From Actinomycetota bacterium (GTDB lineage: Bacteria > Actinomycetota > Humimicrobiia > Humimicrobiales > Humimicrobiaceae), in contig JAFGDA010000123.1 in assembly GCA_016932375.1 (NCBI GenBank), positions 1 to 8,851 on the forward strand: a stretch of 8,851 bases of DNA, written 5' to 3'. The translations under genes and the position numbers were made by a program. The notes beneath the pieces were generated by a model that was given only the letters and a program-made list of their open reading frames with translations, was not told the DNA's origin and did not search any database. This document shows positions 6,049 through 8,851 of the stretch, piece after piece. Position 1 is the first letter of the stretch, and every line of letters begins with the position of its first letter.

Positions 6049-7314
6049 ATGATGTGGAAAAAGGATAAGCTAAAGATAGGTGTAATGGGATTGACAAGGG
6101 GGTCTGACTTTGCGAAGACATTCGAGGCAAACCCGGACTCGGAAGTAGTTGCTGTCTGCGAATTCAACAAAAAGAGGGCGGAAGATTTTTTAAGGTTTAA
6201 GGAAAATGTAGCGGTTTATTCAGATTATGATAAATTTCTGGAGCATGACCTTGATGCAGTAATGGTTGCAGGATATTTAAGCGAGCATGTACCCCAGGCA
6301 ATTAAGGCCCTTGAATCAGGAAGGCATGTTCTTTCGGAAGTTACAGCATGCAAGACACTTGCAGAAGGGGTTGCCCTGTGCAGGGCGGTAGAAAAATCCG
6401 GCAGGGTTTATATGTATGCTGAAAATTATTGTTACTTTTCTTATGCGCAGGAGATGGAAAGATTGTATAAGGAAGGTGTTATAGGGGAATATATGTATGG
6501 AGATTGCGAATACATACATAAGTTTGACATGAATGAATATGCAATCTTGATTGATAAGCCGGATCACTGGCGAAGCTGGATTCCTGCAACATATTATTGT
6601 ACGCATGCCCTCGGCCCTGTTTTAACCATTACAGGCACAAGACCGGTTAAGGTGAGTGGATTTGTAGTTCCAAACACCCTTTCCCGTAATTTCGGAAGAA
6701 AAGGTGATGATGCGAGTGTGCTTATATGTACGATGAACAACGGAGCGATAACAAGGGTAATCCCATGGTCTTATTTAACGCACAAGCCATACTCTCTATG
6801 GTATGCTATCTATGGCACAAAGGGTTCGATGGAAAATAACAGGTTCAGGCCCCAGCAAACTTTAAATATAACGCTGGATGATGACCCCGATACCAATTAT
6901 GAAAGGAGCTACCAGCCCAAGTTCAGGACATATCATGATAAGAAATTTGTCAGCCACGGCGGGAGCGATTTCTTTATCGTTAAGAACTTTGTGGATTCAA
7001 TAATTAACGAGACTCCGCCCCCGATAGATGTATATACTGCAATGGATATGACACTCCCGGGGATACTTGGATACAGGTCTGCACTGGAAGGCAATGCTTC
7101 CCTTGAAGTTCCTGATTTTCGCAAAGAAGAAGTAAGAAAGAGATATGAAAATGATTTATGGTCCCCGGATCCTGCGGACAGGGATATTCCCGGTCAGCCG
7201 TTCCCTTCCATACTGGGTGATATTGAGATACCTGAATCGGTATATAAGGAAGTGGAAAAAAGAAGAATTGCTGAAGTGGTTAAACCGGAAGAAGCAAGAA
7301 GGTTATATGAATAG
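6049..7314 (+). CDS. Gfo/Idh/MocA family oxidoreductase with non-canonical motifs
   Basis: A 421-residue protein of the NAD(P)-dependent sugar/polyol dehydrogenase family, probably cytoplasmic. The N-terminal Rossmann fold starts KIGVMGLTRG (9-18), where the usual glycine-rich turn has T16 for one glycine. E38 at the end of strand 2 (VVAVCEF) suggests NAD rather than NADP. The usual EKP motif that carries a catalytic lysine is replaced by E97-V-T-A-C with K102 nearby, and the DxxxH active-site motif reads YYCTH with H186 kept but the Asp replaced by Tyr. The C-terminal alpha/beta domain follows. These changes mark a divergent subfamily whose reaction could be oxidation, epimerisation or hydrolysis through a transient oxidation. 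GAGGAGG at 6032-6038 lies 10 bases before the ATG at 6049; a second ATG at 6052 is equally possible. Its neighbours suggest action on the imported sugar. Confidence 0.88.
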   Translation: MMWKKDKLKIGVMGLTRGSDFAKTFEANPDSEVVAVCEFNKKRAEDFLRFKENVAVYSDYDKFLEHDLDAVMVAGYLSEHVPQAIKALESGRHVLSEVTACKTLAEGVALCRAVEKSGRVYMYAENYCYFSYAQEMERLYKEGVIGEYMYGDCEYIHKFDMNEYAILIDKPDHWRSWIPATYYCTHALGPVLTITGTRPVKVSGFVVPNTLSRNFGRKGDDASVLICTMNNGAITRVIPWSYLTHKPYSLWYAIYGTKGSMENNRFRPQQTLNITLDDDPDTNYERSYQPKFRTYHDKKFVSHGGSDFFIVKNFVDSIINETPPPIDVYTAMDMTLPGILGYRSALEGNASLEVPDFRKEEVRKRYENDLWSPDPADRDIPGQPFPSILGDIEIPESVYKEVEKRRIAEVVKPEEARRLYE

Positions 7315-7407
7315 GGGATCAGTTAAAGCCATTTCCTGTTTATAGCCTTGCAGCATTAAACAATGAATTAATAGGGATGGGCATTTATTGGTTCCGGAAA
7401 AATAATA

Positions 7408-7433
7408 GTAATAAATATTAAATATTTAATTAC
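7408..7433. promoter_or_regulatory. AT-rich palindrome upstream of the isomerase gene
   Basis: TAAATATTAAATATTTA (7412-7428) is a perfect inverted repeat of 8 bases per arm around A7420. GTAA (7408-7411) and TTAC (7430-7433) extend it to 12 pairs with a single unpaired A at 7429. It ends 22 bases before the isomerase ATG, close to its ribosome binding site. It could be an operator or a weak RNA hairpin. In such AT-rich sequence part of the symmetry may be chance. The rest of the 141-base gap (7315-7455) holds only the GGGAG ribosome binding site at 7442-7446. Confidence 0.35.
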
Positions 7434-7455
7434 TTTGATAAGGGAGTAATGGTAC

Positions 7456-8847
7456 ATGGAATTTCCAAAGATAGGTTTCCTGCCTTTATATCTTGAACTT
7501 TATGATGATGTAATACCAGAAAACAGGCTGCAGATGGAAGCATTCCTAAAAAAAGTTTCAGGAGAGATCGAAAGAAGGAATATCATAATAAAGCAGTCTC
7601 CTGTATGCAGGAAGAAAGAAGAATTCCGGAAAGCAGTGCAATATTTTGAAAAAGAAAAGGTGGATGCAATATTGACCCTGCACCTGGCATATTCGCCATC
7701 CCTTGAGTCTGCGGATGCACTGTCTGCAACAAGGATTCCCATTATTATTCTTGACACAACTCCTTCTTATGGCTTCAACTGCCAGACACCACCGGAAGAA
7801 ATAATGCATAATCACGGCATACATGGGGTCCAGGATATGTGCAATGTACTTTTAAGGCGGAATAAGGATTTCATAATTGAAGCCGGGCACTGGGAAAAAT
7901 CCGGTGTAATTGACAGGATAGCAAAACATATCAGGGCTTCAATGTTGGCAAGGTCAATATCAGGGATCCGTGTCGGCAGCATAGGCGGTGCCTTTAAAGG
8001 CATGGGAGATTTTTACGTATCCCCCGGAATATTAAAAAAAACCATAGGTATAGAAACAGTAGATACTTCAACTGAGGATATAGTGCACTTGCTCCCTGAC
8101 CCTGAAGATAATGAAGTAAACAAAGAAATTGAATACGATAATGAAAATTTTTTTATAAAAAATCTTTCGAGGGAAGCGCATTTAAACACGTCAATTACCG
8201 GAATTGCTATAAGGAAATGGATCAAAAGCAACAATTTGGGTGCTTTTACCATTAATTTTTCTGCAATTGGTAAAACATCCGGTTTTCCGACATTTCCGTT
8301 TCTTGAAGCAAGCAAGCAAATGGCAAACGGTGTAGGTTACGCAGGTGAGGGTGATGTCCTGACGGCATCACTGGTTGGTTCTCTTTTAAAAATGTGCCCG
8401 GATGTCTCATTTATAGAAATGTTTTGCCCGGATTGGGAAGGTGACTGCATATTTTTAAGCCATATGGGGGAGATGAATATCGCCTTAACATCCGGTAAAC
8501 CTGTTCTTGTAGAAAAGAACCTCCCTTTTTTGGGCGTGAATAACCCGGCAATAGCTTTTGGAAGGTTTAAACATGGTGATGCGGTACTGGTTAACCTGGC
8601 GCCTTCGGTTGGAGGAACCTACAAGCTGATTGTAAGTCCTGTAAAAATGTTAGAAGTAAATGCAAGAGATGGGCTGGAAGATACCATCCGCGGCTGGTTC
8701 AGGGCAAATATTCCGGTCAGTGATTTCCTTGAAGAATTCAGCATTGCCGGCGGGACCCATCATTCAGCGATTGTTTACGGGGATTTCTTAACAGAAATAA
8801 CAAGTTTCGGTAAAATAATGGGCTGGGATGTAATAAATATACATTAA
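7456..8847 (+). CDS. L-arabinose/L-fucose isomerase-family protein
   Basis: A 463-residue soluble protein resembling the AraA/FucI fold (COG2407-like), which interconverts aldoses and ketoses with a divalent metal. It is shorter than E. coli AraA (500) and FucI (591). Residues that correspond by context to the AraA metal and catalytic set are all present: E298 in YAGEGD, E321 in FIEMF, H336 in FLSHMGE and H435/H436 in GGTHHS. Their spacing (23, 15 and about 99 residues) is close to that in AraA. An N-terminal region with HNHGIHGVQD (H118, H120, H123), followed by LLRRNKDF and EAGHW, matches the AraA-type Rossmann domains. GGGAG at 7442-7446 gives 9 bases of spacing to the ATG. The gene is co-directional with the oxidoreductase and ends four bases before the window edge. 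Its substrate is unknown; a pentose, deoxyhexose or modified sugar are all reasonable. Confidence 0.85.
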   Translation: MEFPKIGFLPLYLELYDDVIPENRLQMEAFLKKVSGEIERRNIIIKQSPVCRKKEEFRKAVQYFEKEKVDAILTLHLAYSPSLESADALSATRIPIIILDTTPSYGFNCQTPPEEIMHNHGIHGVQDMCNVLLRRNKDFIIEAGHWEKSGVIDRIAKHIRASMLARSISGIRVGSIGGAFKGMGDFYVSPGILKKTIGIETVDTSTEDIVHLLPDPEDNEVNKEIEYDNENFFIKNLSREAHLNTSITGIAIRKWIKSNNLGAFTINFSAIGKTSGFPTFPFLEASKQMANGVGYAGEGDVLTASLVGSLLKMCPDVSFIEMFCPDWEGDCIFLSHMGEMNIALTSGKPVLVEKNLPFLGVNNPAIAFGRFKHGDAVLVNLAPSVGGTYKLIVSPVKMLEVNARDGLEDTIRGWFRANIPVSDFLEEFSIAGGTHHSAIVYGDFLTEITSFGKIMGWDVINIH

Positions 8848-8851
8848 ATTA

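Noticed and set aside
7145..7345. Forward 66-codon ORF overlapping the oxidoreductase end
   Set aside because: It lies mostly inside the oxidoreductase in another frame, has no ribosome binding site, and shows no recognisable features.

Overview
The window is one stretch of AT-rich bacterial DNA in which all seven confident genes lie on the + strand. It reads as a carbohydrate uptake and breakdown locus. AGGAGG-type ribosome binding sites, frequent ATA and AGA/AGG codons, and a lipoprotein binding protein with an Ala/Glu-rich linker suggest an anaerobic, low-GC bacterium of Firmicutes, Atribacterota or similar subsurface-lineage type. That placement is an impression of style: the window has no rRNA or other phylogenetic marker.

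Layout: (1) 1-95, the edge of whatever lies upstream. (2) 111-1169, an amidohydrolase-2 family metal-dependent hydrolase. (3) 1170-1393, a 224-base leader with a possible 8-codon ORF, a stem-loop and a perfect palindrome. (4) 1394-2845, a sugar-binding lipoprotein, followed by a 16-bp perfect hairpin at 2870-2904. (5) 2933-3832 and 3838-4701, two CUT1-type ABC permeases only 5 bases apart. (6) 4764-5939, a uroporphyrinogen-decarboxylase-superfamily protein that is not the haem enzyme. (7) 6049-7314, a Gfo/Idh/MocA oxidoreductase with altered motifs, preceded by a possible promoter. (8) 7456-8847, an L-arabinose/L-fucose isomerase-like protein with its metal ligands intact, preceded by an AT-rich palindrome.

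Working together (inference): the lipoprotein and two permeases import a sugar, sugar derivative or oligosaccharide, powered by an ATPase that is not encoded here. The Gfo/Idh/MocA protein would oxidise or epimerise it, the isomerase would interconvert aldose and ketose, and the amidohydrolase could open a lactone or cleave another ring or ester product. The role of the URO-D-like protein is unknown. No kinase, aldolase or regulator is present, so the pathway continues outside the window or elsewhere in the genome.

The best candidates for something undescribed are the enzyme combination itself (URO-D-like, non-canonical Gfo/Idh/MocA and divergent AraA/FucI-like proteins beside one importer) and the RNA and operator-like structures on both sides of the binding-protein gene. 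There are no mobile elements, CRISPR arrays, tRNAs or rRNAs that I can support.
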